In this document: positions 25,135-32,228 of the stretch, piece by piece
Layout: each line of letters begins with the position of its first letter
Numbering within the stretch: the first letter of the stretch is position 1
Assembly: GCA_965660635.1 (NCBI GenBank)
Contig: CBFIAS010000002.1
Span: 22,485 to 86,484, forward strand
Length of the DNA: 64,000 nucleotides
Direction: 5' to 3'
From: UBA7374 sp965660635
Lineage (GTDB): Bacteria > Verrucomicrobiota > Verrucomicrobiia > Opitutales > Coraliomargaritaceae
Notes under the pieces: generated by a model
The model's input: only the letters and a program-made list of their open reading frames with translations
Databases searched by the model: none
What the model was told of the DNA's origin: nothing
Made by a program: the position numbers and the translations under genes

Positions 25135-25797
25135 ATGAAACTCCCACACCCCACTCTGCTCGCCCCCTCCATCCTCGCCGGAGACCACGCCGACCTGAGG
25201 GCCAGCCTCGGCATCATCGAGCAAGCGGGCCTCGAATGGGTGCACCTCGACATCATGGACGGCCACTTCGTACCCAACCTGACCTTTGGCCCCCAGACCG
25301 TCCAAGCCTTGCGCCCCGCCAGCAAGCTCTTCTTCGACGTCCACCTCATGCTCGACAACCCGCAGGCCTTCATTGGCCCCTTCATCGAAGCCGGGGCCGA
25401 CCAGATAACCATCCATGTCGAGCCGGACTACCCCGTGCAACAGACCTTGCAGGACATCCGGAACAAAGGCGTCCGCTGCGGCGTCGTGCTCAATCCAGAC
25501 ACTTCCGCCGAAGCAGCTGAGGAATTTCTTCCGCTCTGCGACATAGTGCTGCTCATGACCGTCCAGCCCGGCTTCGGCGGCCAGCCCTTCCGCGAGGATG
25601 TACTCCCGAAAATCGAAGCCCTCGCACGCTGGCGAAAGGAGCGCGGCCTCGACTACCGCCTGCAAGTCGATGGCGGTATCGACCTGAAGACCGCTCCGCA
25701 CTGCACCCGGCTCGGCGTGGACACCCTGGTCGCCGGAACCGCCTTCTTCAAAGCGCCGGACAAGGAAGCATTCGCCCGCACGATCACGAACGAATAA
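25135..25797 (+). CDS. rpe: Ribulose-phosphate 3-epimerase
   Basis: 220 residues from ATG 25135 (MKLPHPTLLAPSILAGDHADL). TIM-barrel family motifs are visible: HLDIMDGHFVPNLTFG with catalytic Asp, FFDVHLMLDNP with metal His, MTVQPGFGGQPF, and VDGGIDLKTA with the second Asp. It interconverts ribulose 5-phosphate and xylulose 5-phosphate in the pentose phosphate pathway. It is the last gene of the plus-strand run, 42 bp after the HAD gene, and followed by a region with two strong hairpins. Confidence 0.96.
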   Translation: MKLPHPTLLAPSILAGDHADLRASLGIIEQAGLEWVHLDIMDGHFVPNLTFGPQTVQALRPASKLFFDVHLMLDNPQAFIGPFIEAGADQITIHVEPDYPVQQTLQDIRNKGVRCGVVLNPDTSAEAAEEFLPLCDIVLLMTVQPGFGGQPFREDVLPKIEALARWRKERGLDYRLQVDGGIDLKTAPHCTRLGVDTLVAGTAFFKAPDKEAFARTITNE

Positions 25798-25800
25798 CTC

Positions 25801-25816
25801 AGTAGAGTCGAGGAGC
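25801..25816 (+). repeat. 16-bp dispersed repeat AGTAGAGTC(G/A)AGGAGC
   Basis: One base different from the copy at 27493-27508; both are in intergenic DNA just after a gene end. Short enough that chance cannot be fully excluded. Confidence 0.45.
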
Positions 25817-25821
25817 GGAAA

Positions 25822-25851
25822 TCGCACTCGATTCCGATTTGGATTTGGATC
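25822..25851 (-). repeat. ATCCAAATC-type low-complexity tract
   Basis: The plus strand reads GATTCCGATTTGGATTTGG, whose complement is the same tandem ATCCAAATC theme seen at 42690-42765 and 63905-63975. Noncoding. Confidence 0.55.
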
Positions 25852-25857
25852 AACGGG

Positions 25858-25907
25858 CTCCAAAAACAGCAAAGCGGAAAATTTCTTGTCGTGCTGCGTT
25901 TTTGGAG
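25858..25907. other. Intergenic hairpin 1
   Basis: Arms CTCCAAAAACAGCA (25858-25871) and TGCTGCGTTTTTGGAG (25892-25907) pair over 14 bp with a 2-base bulge. The loop is about 20 bases. There is no U-tract, so it is not a plain terminator. Confidence 0.55.
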
Positions 25908-25925
25908 TGCCTGACTGTCCGCCTG

Positions 25926-25955
25926 GCCCGCTTATTGCTGGTGCAATATGCGGGC
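25926..25955. other. Intergenic hairpin 2
   Basis: GCCCGCTTATTGC - TGGT - GCAATATGCGGGC: 13-bp stem with one T-T mismatch and a 4-base loop, 18 bp after hairpin 1. No U-tract on either side. Confidence 0.6.
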
Positions 25956-26046
25956 TAGCGCGGTGAGAGAATGCATACCACCGCATCCTTGAGGAGCAGG
26001 CCCGAAATCAGCTCTCCCGGATCTGCCACAATTCCAAAAACAGGTA

Positions 26047-26838
26047 TTAATACAAATCCGGACGACGATCCTTCAGGGCCGGCATCCGCTTCCTGGCTTG
26101 CCTGACCCGGGCCAAATCCAACTCGACCTCGAATAGACCCGGCTCTTCACCTGCCTCAAAGACAACTTTACCCCAGGGATCCACCACCATGGAATGCCCG
26201 AAATAAGTAACCTCCTCGCCTGCGCTGCCTATCCTTTCCTTTCCACACTGGTTCACCGCGACGAAATAGACCTGGTTCTCAATCGCCCGCGCGCGGATCA
26301 AGCTTTGCCAATGGGACAAGCGCGGATACGGAAAAGCAGCCACCAGGATCTGCACTTCCGTACCATCCAAAACGCACTTTCGAAACAACTCGGGAAAACG
26401 CAAATCGTAGCAAATCGAACAACCAATCCGGCAGAAACCGGCATCCGCCGTCACGATTTCCTCGCCCGCGAGCATCTGCGAATCCTCCCCGAACAAGGAA
26501 AAAAGATGGGCCTTTCGATACTTCGCCAGCAACGAGCCACCCGAATTATAATAATAGAAGGTGTTGGCGAAAACTCCTTCTTTTATCCTTTCTAGAAAAG
26601 AACCACAAAATGCGATTCCTTTTTCCGCGGCATGCGCGACGAGCAAATCAAGAGCGGATTCCGCCCGCTCCGGCAACGTTTGATCGCCACTCCAATTCAG
26701 CCCCGTCGTGCACATTTCCGGAAGAACCAGCAAGTCCGCACCAGCGGCATGCGCCTTGTCCATCGAGTCAATCATGGAAACCGTGTTCGCTTCCACATCT
26801 CCATTTCTCACGCAAGACTGTGCCAAAGCGAATCGCAT
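26047..26838 (-). CDS. Carbon-nitrogen hydrolase (nitrilase superfamily, omega-amidase-like)
   Basis: 263 residues with the intact nitrilase triad E41 (VLPEMCTTG), K109 (YRKAHLF) and C143 (SICYDLRFPELFR). The spacing around Cys (CYDLRFPELFR) matches the NIT2/YafV-like omega-amidases, which convert 2-oxoglutaramate or 2-oxosuccinamate to the oxoacid, repairing by-products of glutamine transamination. Other amidases of this superfamily look similar, so substrate stays open. Single gene, minus strand; the start ATG at 26838 is followed by the canonical MRFALAQ strand. Confidence 0.88.
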   Translation of the reverse strand: MRFALAQSCVRNGDVEANTVSMIDSMDKAHAAGADLLVLPEMCTTGLNWSGDQTLPERAESALDLLVAHAAEKGIAFCGSFLERIKEGVFANTFYYYNSGGSLLAKYRKAHLFSLFGEDSQMLAGEEIVTADAGFCRIGCSICYDLRFPELFRKCVLDGTEVQILVAAFPYPRLSHWQSLIRARAIENQVYFVAVNQCGKERIGSAGEEVTYFGHSMVVDPWGKVVFEAGEEPGLFEVELDLARVRQARKRMPALKDRRPDLY

Positions 26839-26954
26839 TTCTCGTTTAATAAAACACCACTAAAACTTCTTCTTCCAAAAAAATATGCAATAATTTAGAG
26901 ATATAAATTGACGTGCCTGCGACTAAACCTTTTTAAGTCAAAACCTTATTAATT

Positions 26955-27365
26955 ATGGCTAAACGCACAATAAAAATAAACATCAAGCTCCCCACTGGAG
27001 TTGACGCAACAAGTGAACTGGAAGCAAAGGCTGCGGCCGCAGCAAAAGCTGTCGTCGATGCCCAAGCTGGCGCCTACATCGAAGCGCAAAAACTCGCCAA
27101 GGAATTGTCTGCCAAAGGCATCAAGATTACCGCGGATGAGTTGATCAAGCGCAAGACAGCGGGCAAACGCACCACCAGCAAGAAGACCGCCACAAAGAAG
27201 GCCACACGCAAGCGTGTCGTACTGACAGACGCGAAGCGCAAGTCGCTTATCACGGAAATCAAAGGCGGCGCGAAGACTCCAGCCCTGGCTGCCAAGTATG
27301 GTGTCTCCACCGCCACGGTGATGAACATCAAGGCCAACGCCGGCCTGACCAAGAAACGCAAGTAA
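26955..27365 (+). CDS. Small basic DNA-binding-like protein: Lys-rich linker plus C-terminal HTH
   Basis: 136 residues, very rich in Lys, Ala and Thr. Residues 1-65 form an Ala-rich helical part (EAKAAAAAKAVVDAQAGAYIEAQKLAKEL). Residues ~70-92 are an H1-like basic stretch (KRKTAGKRTTSKKTATKKAT). From ~93 a helix-turn-helix is predicted (KRKSLITEIKGGAKTPALAAKYGVSTATVMNIKA), as in Hin/homeodomain-like folds. It is probably a nucleoid-associated or global DNA-binding protein. The gene stands alone, with a TTGACG box about 45 bp upstream and a strong terminator behind it, as expected for an abundant protein. No known family name is claimed. Confidence 0.78.
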   Translation: MAKRTIKINIKLPTGVDATSELEAKAAAAAKAVVDAQAGAYIEAQKLAKELSAKGIKITADELIKRKTAGKRTTSKKTATKKATRKRVVLTDAKRKSLITEIKGGAKTPALAAKYGVSTATVMNIKANAGLTKKRK

Positions 27366-27409
27366 CACCGTTCTCCCGGAAAGGAGACCGGAGTGGGAAA
27401 ACCACTTTC

Positions 27410-27437
27410 AAGCCCGTCGAAAGACGGGCTTTTTTTG
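27410..27437 (+). terminator. Rho-independent terminator of the basic HTH protein gene
   Basis: Perfect 9-bp stem AAGCCCGTC / GACGGGCTT with a GAAA tetraloop (27410-27431), followed by TTTTT and GGG. It sits 45 bp past the stop codon. Confidence 0.92.
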
Positions 27438-27492
27438 GGTTCTTCGTCATCTGCCGGAAAGCTTTGCCTAATGCGCACCTCTGCGATCAATA

Positions 27493-27508
27493 AGTAGAGT
27501 CAAGGAGC
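27493..27508 (+). repeat. 16-bp dispersed repeat, second copy
   Basis: AGTAGAGTCAAGGAGC; differs from 25801-25816 by one base. Confidence 0.45.
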
Positions 27509-27565
27509 ACGAACCTGGACCCGCACCGGCATCTACCCGCCCTCCGTGCTAAACCATCCCTGACC

Positions 27566-27592
27566 TGCCCACGAATCCGTACAAAAACGAAT
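27566..27592 (+). repeat. Solitary TGCCCACGAAT repeat
   Basis: Positions 27566-27576 are an exact third copy of the 11-mer that bounds GxxExxY cassette 1, followed by CCGTACAAAAACGAATGCG. No GxxExxY gene is attached; it abuts the end of the acyltransferase gene. Confidence 0.6.
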
Positions 27593-27595
27593 GCG

Positions 27596-29455
27596 TTAAC
27601 CCGCGGCAAGTGATCCGGCTCCGCAATGGAACCGCCTGAAAAGACCGTAGCCGTCCTTGCCCATATACCTTTGTAATACCTTGGGATCGGTCTTCATCAG
27701 ATCCACCAGGATCAAGCCGTCAATCACATCGCTGAAGGCAGGATCCACATTGAAGCTCAACAGGTTTCCGTTCAGCTTCAAGTAGTGGCGCAGCAACACG
27801 GGAATGCCTTTCTTGTCTTCCTCGATCCCCGAGACGACCGCTGAGACGGCCCCCACCGAGCCCAGTGATTCGCCCATGCCCTTGAGGGAAATGCCACGCA
27901 TGGTCTTCTTCGCCTTGGGCGGCTTGCGGGCCTGCACCAGCACGGAAAGCTCCTCGTCGAAATTGTGTTCGCGCAGGTAGTGCACCATCAGGTCCTTGGA
28001 CAGATTGTCGTAGGAATTGGTTATGCTGACCGGGCCAAAGAGTGTCTTGTAGCGAGGGTTCCTCACAACGTATTCCCCGATGCCGCGCCAGAGCAGGGCC
28101 AGTGAGGCATGCTTCTTCTGGTAATCGAGGGAAATGAAGGAGCGCCCCAACTCGAGCGCCGGCCCCAGCTTTTCGAGGAATCCGCCGCGGAACTTGAACA
28201 ACGTGGCCGTGTACAAGCCCTGCTTGCCGCGCTCCTCCACAATCCGGTCCACCAGACCGATCCGGTACGCGCCAACAACCCTCTCCATCCCGGCATCCCA
28301 CATGAACAGGTGCGAATAATACTCGTCGAAGGCATCCAGGTCCGCGGCCTCGCCGGTGCCCTCACCGACCGAACGGAACGTCTCCTCCCGCAAGCGCCCG
28401 ATTTCCCGCAGGCAATGCGGTATCCTCGCAGCCTCCGTGCAGAACACCCGGAAGTTACCGTGGTCAACCAGGCAGTCAGACTCCGGCAAACCTTCGATCT
28501 CCCGGCGCAACCGGTGCTTCAACTGCGCGGGTGCAATCGGCTGGAGCTTCCGGCTCGACCGCGCTGCCCGGAAGGGCAGCTTGATCCCGGGCACTGGCTT
28601 CTTTTCCGCCGACGGCTGCTGCAAGGCATAGGCCTGCAGGCGCAAATAGTCCGTCGTCACCCGGCTGTCCCCCATCAGCTTCAGGAGTTCGGGAGGTATC
28701 GGGCGGCCGATGCGCACCCGCAGCACGGAGTCCTGCATGTTGCAGAATTCACGGGCCAGGAGCAGGGTGCGCAGTCGCGGATGGAGCAGGCCGGCCAATT
28801 GAAAGAACAGGCGGTTGCGCCCCTCAAAGTACATGGGCAGGACAGTGGCTCCGGTGCGCAGCGCCAGCGGAACAACATGGGGCGACCAGTCGCGGTCCAC
28901 CACCGAGAGGCTTCGCCAGTTGAAGGCCGAGACCTCCCCGGCAGGAAAAACGCCCAGGCAACCGCCGCCCCGCAGCCATTGCAGGACCTCCCGCATGCCA
29001 GCAAGGTTTGACCGTGCCGAGCCTTCCCGCTCAAAAGGATCGACGCTAATCATGCTGCCGCGCATACCGTCGATCCGGGAGAGCAGGAAATTCCCCATCA
29101 ACTTGCAATCCCTGCGAGCACTGGCCAGCAAGGCCCCCATCGCCACCCCGTCGATCCCGCCGTAAGGATGATTCGCGATGACAATGAGCGGCCCGTCCGC
29201 AGGAAACCGCTCGAAGCACTCCGCGTCGATCTCCACGCTTGTCCGCATCACCCGTAGAGTCTTCATGAAAAAAGCCGGATCGTGCTCCGCATCGGCCAGA
29301 CGGGCATGCACCTCGCGGTAGATGCGGTTGAGCGAGTGGATCCCCAATAGCTGCCCGAGCAGTGGAGCGGCCGGGCTGAGGAACGGAGCGATCCCCCCGG
29401 ACTTGCCGAGTAGCGCCTGCAAATCAACCAGTACAGGGGGTTTATCCATCACCAT
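27596..29455 (-). CDS. OlsF-like fusion: PlsC-type acyltransferase plus OlsB-like N-acyltransferase
   Basis: 619 residues in two parts. Residues ~60-290 are a lysophospholipid-acyltransferase domain with the N95-H96-P-Y-G-G-I-D102-G active-site pattern and FPAGEVSAF. Residues ~330-560 form a GNAT-type domain of the OlsB/hemolysin kind (AYRIGLVDRIVEERGKQGLYTATLF, ISLDYQKKHASLALLWRGIGEYV). This order resembles OlsF, which makes ornithine lipids by acylating the amine and then the hydroxyl. Product could also be another amino-acid lipid. No signal peptide is seen; probably peripheral to the inner membrane. Single gene, followed by a lone repeat. Confidence 0.85.
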   Translation of the reverse strand: MVMDKPPVLVDLQALLGKSGGIAPFLSPAAPLLGQLLGIHSLNRIYREVHARLADAEHDPAFFMKTLRVMRTSVEIDAECFERFPADGPLIVIANHPYGGIDGVAMGALLASARRDCKLMGNFLLSRIDGMRGSMISVDPFEREGSARSNLAGMREVLQWLRGGGCLGVFPAGEVSAFNWRSLSVVDRDWSPHVVPLALRTGATVLPMYFEGRNRLFFQLAGLLHPRLRTLLLAREFCNMQDSVLRVRIGRPIPPELLKLMGDSRVTTDYLRLQAYALQQPSAEKKPVPGIKLPFRAARSSRKLQPIAPAQLKHRLRREIEGLPESDCLVDHGNFRVFCTEAARIPHCLREIGRLREETFRSVGEGTGEAADLDAFDEYYSHLFMWDAGMERVVGAYRIGLVDRIVEERGKQGLYTATLFKFRGGFLEKLGPALELGRSFISLDYQKKHASLALLWRGIGEYVVRNPRYKTLFGPVSITNSYDNLSKDLMVHYLREHNFDEELSVLVQARKPPKAKKTMRGISLKGMGESLGSVGAVSAVVSGIEEDKKGIPVLLRHYLKLNGNLLSFNVDPAFSDVIDGLILVDLMKTDPKVLQRYMGKDGYGLFRRFHCGAGSLAAG

Positions 29456-29610
29456 TCAATAAGGCGTATATTCCACTGTTTTCCAGTCCGCGTCAATGTT
29501 TCGATGCCCCGGAAAACGCCCCCGGGAACCAACACGAAAAACGCGCGCAGAGCGAAATTTGGCTTGATCCGGAATCCGCACCCGCCATTTTACACCTTTT
29601 CTCAACGCTA

Positions 29611-29692
<82 letters not shown>

Positions 29693-29728
29693 CATCGATA
29701 CAGAAGCAAATCCCAGCGTCATCCGCTC

Positions 29729-30202
29729 ATGCGCCACATCATTTCCATACTCGTTGAAAACAAATTCGGCGTACTCGCCCGGATCGCGGGAATGTTCAGC
29801 GGCCGCGGCTTCAATATCGAGACCCTCAACGTCGGCCCCATGCCCGATGACCGGTTCTCCCGCATCACGGCCACCATCCTTTGCGATAGCGACGCCCTCG
29901 ACCAGGCCATCAAGCAAGTCTACAAGCTGGTCAACGTCATTGACGTCACGGAATTTTCCAGCGGGCAGGCCACCGAGCGCGAGTTAATCATGCTCAAGGT
30001 TAACGCGCCCCCCTCCCAGCGCTCCGAGATCATGCAGGTCTGCGACATCTTCCGCGCCAAGATCATCGACGTCGCTCCCGAGACCCTCAACGTGGAAATG
30101 ACCGGAAACGCAAACAAGGTCAAAGCCTTCCTCAACCTCGTCCAGCCATACGGCATCATCGAAATGGCCCGCACCGGCAATGTCGCCCTCAAACGGGGCT
30201 GA
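29729..30202 (+). CDS. ilvH: Acetolactate synthase regulatory (small) subunit
   Basis: 157 residues from ATG 29729 (MRHIISILVENKFGVLARIAGMFSGRGFNIETLNVG). The N-terminal ACT domain carries the valine-site sequence typical of IlvH/IlvN, and a C-terminal domain follows. It activates and gives valine feedback to the catalytic subunit at the first common step of valine/isoleucine synthesis. The catalytic gene ilvB is not next to it in this window, which is unusual. ilvC follows after 62 bp, and a tRNA-Val gene lies directly upstream. The frame extends to 29504 through the tRNA, which excludes an earlier start. Confidence 0.95.
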   Translation: MRHIISILVENKFGVLARIAGMFSGRGFNIETLNVGPMPDDRFSRITATILCDSDALDQAIKQVYKLVNVIDVTEFSSGQATERELIMLKVNAPPSQRSEIMQVCDIFRAKIIDVAPETLNVEMTGNANKVKAFLNLVQPYGIIEMARTGNVALKRG

Positions 30203-30264
30203 CCTCAAGGAAACAATCGGAAACAATTCTCACTAAACATACCCGCTAATACAAACACGCTATC

Positions 30265-31293
30265 ATGCCAGCTAAAGTATACACCGACAAGGACGCCAAC
30301 CTGCGCGTCATCAAGAACAAGACCCTCGCCATCATCGGATACGGATCGCAGGGACATGCTCACGCTCAAAACCTCAAGGACAGCGGCATGAAAGTGATCA
30401 TCGGGCTCTACAAGAAAAGCAAGTCCGTCAAGGTCGCTAAATCGCAAGGCTTCGAAGTCTTCGAAACCGCCGAAGCCGTCCGCCGGGCAGACGTTATCAT
30501 GCTGGCTGTGCCCGACATGAAGCAGCCCGAGGTCTACGAAAACGACATCCTCCCGAATTTATCCAAAGGTAAGACACTGGCCTTCACCCACGGTCTTTCC
30601 ATCCATTACGGCCTCATCGAGGCCCCCAAGGGCGTCGATGTCATCATGGTCGCTCCCAAGGGCCCCGGCCACGTTGTCCGCAGCCAGTACGTCGAAGGCA
30701 AGGGCGTGCCCGCCCTCATCGCAGTGCACAAGGGCTCATCCCGCAACGCCAAGGCGGTCGCCCTCGCCTGGGCTAAGGGCGTAGGCGGAACCCGCGCCGG
30801 AGTCCTCCAGACCACCTTCAAAGAAGAGTGCGAGACCGACCTCTTCGGCGAACAGGCCGTCCTTTGCGGCGGTGCCTCCGCTCTCGTCCAGGCCGGATTC
30901 GAGACCCTCGTCGAAGCCGGTTACCAACCCGAGATGGCCTACTTCGAGTGCCTCCACGAGCTCAAGCTCATCGTCGACCTGATGGTCGAGTCCGGCATCT
31001 CCGGCATGCGTTTCTCCATCTCGGAAACCGCCGAATGGGGCGACTACATCAGCGGCCCACGAGTGATCAACGCATCCTCCCGCAAAGCCATGCAGGCCAT
31101 CCTCAGGGATATCCAGAGCGGCAAGTTCACCAAGAACTGGGTCAAGGAGTACAAGGCAGGCTGCCCCAAGTACAAGAACTACATCGCCGAAGGCGAAAAG
31201 CACCCGATCGAAAAGACCGGCCAACGCCTCCGCGCACTCATGCCCTGGGTCAAGAAACGCAACATCAAGGGCGCACAGGCGGCATACAACTAA
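30265..31293 (+). CDS. ilvC: Ketol-acid reductoisomerase
   Basis: 342 residues, class I (short) form. The nucleotide loop is GYGSQGHAHAQNL (about 26-38). The Mg sites lie in the C-terminal knotted domain (DLFGEQAVLCGG, ECLHELKLIVDL, SETAEWGDY). It converts acetolactate or acetohydroxybutyrate to the dihydroxy acid with NAD(P)H, the second step of valine and isoleucine synthesis. It is 62 bp behind ilvH in the same direction and is followed by its own terminator. Confidence 0.97.
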   Translation: MPAKVYTDKDANLRVIKNKTLAIIGYGSQGHAHAQNLKDSGMKVIIGLYKKSKSVKVAKSQGFEVFETAEAVRRADVIMLAVPDMKQPEVYENDILPNLSKGKTLAFTHGLSIHYGLIEAPKGVDVIMVAPKGPGHVVRSQYVEGKGVPALIAVHKGSSRNAKAVALAWAKGVGGTRAGVLQTTFKEECETDLFGEQAVLCGGASALVQAGFETLVEAGYQPEMAYFECLHELKLIVDLMVESGISGMRFSISETAEWGDYISGPRVINASSRKAMQAILRDIQSGKFTKNWVKEYKAGCPKYKNYIAEGEKHPIEKTGQRLRALMPWVKKRNIKGAQAAYN

Positions 31294-31325
31294 GCCGAAC
31301 AAGAGTACTGAAGTATTGAATTTCC

Positions 31326-31367
31326 AAGCGGTCGCCGGTATCTACCGTCGGCCGCTTTTTATTTTTT
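31326..31367 (+). terminator. Rho-independent terminator behind ilvC
   Basis: Stem AAGCGGTCGCCGGT / ACCGTCGGCCGCTT (31326-31339 and 31344-31357; 14 bp with one mismatch and one G-T), loop ATCT, then a T-rich tail through 31367. The tail ends three bases before the hemC GTG. Confidence 0.88.
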
Positions 31368-31370
31368 CCC

Positions 31371-32225
31371 GTGTCCAGCCAGGTCCAGATAGCCACCCGC
31401 AAAAGCCCGCTCGCCCGCAAGCAGACGGAACTGGTCCGCCAATGGCTGGAGCGGTGCCAGCCCAGCCTCGAGACCGCCGCCCTGCCCCTCAGCACCAAAG
31501 TCGACGAGCGCCTCAACTGGTCTCTCGAGAAGCGTGGCGGCATCGGCCTCTTCACCAAGGAACTCGAAGCCGCCCTGCTCGGCAATCAGGCCGGTCTCGC
31601 CGTCCATAGCGCGAAGGACCTGCCCACAACTATCAGCGAAGGCCTCACCATCGCCGGATACCTCCCCCGCGCCCGGGCCAATGACATCCTTGTTCTCCGC
31701 GGCAATGGCAAAGAACCCGCGACCATCGCCACCGGCAGCCCGCGCAGACGCGCCCAAATCACGCCGATCCACCCGCAAGCCGAATTCGTCAACATCCGCG
31801 GAAACGTCGCCACCCGCCTCGCCAAAATCGCCTCCGGCGAAGCAGACGCCACCCTGCTGGCCGCTGCCGGGCTCGACCGCCTCGAAATCCGTGGCCATGA
31901 AGGCCTGGTCTTCAACGAACTCAGTTTCGAGCAGGTCGTCCCCGCACCCGGGCAGGCCGCTATCGCCATCCAGTGCCGTATCGATGATCTGGATACATAC
32001 AAGGACTGCTTCTGCCCGGAAACAAAACGCGCCGTCTCCCTGGAGCGGGCTTTCCTCCGGCGGCTGGGCAGCGGCTGCCAGACCCCCGTGGGCGCGCACT
32101 TCGCGGAAAACGTCTTCCATGTCTTCCATCCCGGCACCGGCTACCGGCAGTTTAACCTGCAACTGGAATCCATCGGGGAAATCGAGCCCGCGCTGGACGG
32201 GATCCTCGCCTCACTTAAACTCTGA
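31371..32225 (+). CDS. hemC: Hydroxymethylbilane synthase (porphobilinogen deaminase)
   Basis: 284 residues from a GTG at 31371, the only start that keeps the family N-terminus (QVQIATRKSPLARKQ). Other landmarks are AVHSAKDLPT, the arginine-rich loop IATGSPRRRAQI, NIRGNVATRL and the dipyrromethane-cofactor cysteine in LGSGCQTPVGA (about residue 240). It joins four porphobilinogen units into hydroxymethylbilane for tetrapyrroles. It is followed 3 bp later by the cobA-hemD fusion. The start lies directly behind a terminator tail with no ribosome site, so expression may be leaderless or attenuated. Confidence 0.93.
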   Translation: MSSQVQIATRKSPLARKQTELVRQWLERCQPSLETAALPLSTKVDERLNWSLEKRGGIGLFTKELEAALLGNQAGLAVHSAKDLPTTISEGLTIAGYLPRARANDILVLRGNGKEPATIATGSPRRRAQITPIHPQAEFVNIRGNVATRLAKIASGEADATLLAAAGLDRLEIRGHEGLVFNELSFEQVVPAPGQAAIAIQCRIDDLDTYKDCFCPETKRAVSLERAFLRRLGSGCQTPVGAHFAENVFHVFHPGTGYRQFNLQLESIGEIEPALDGILASLKL

Positions 32226-32228
32226 ATC

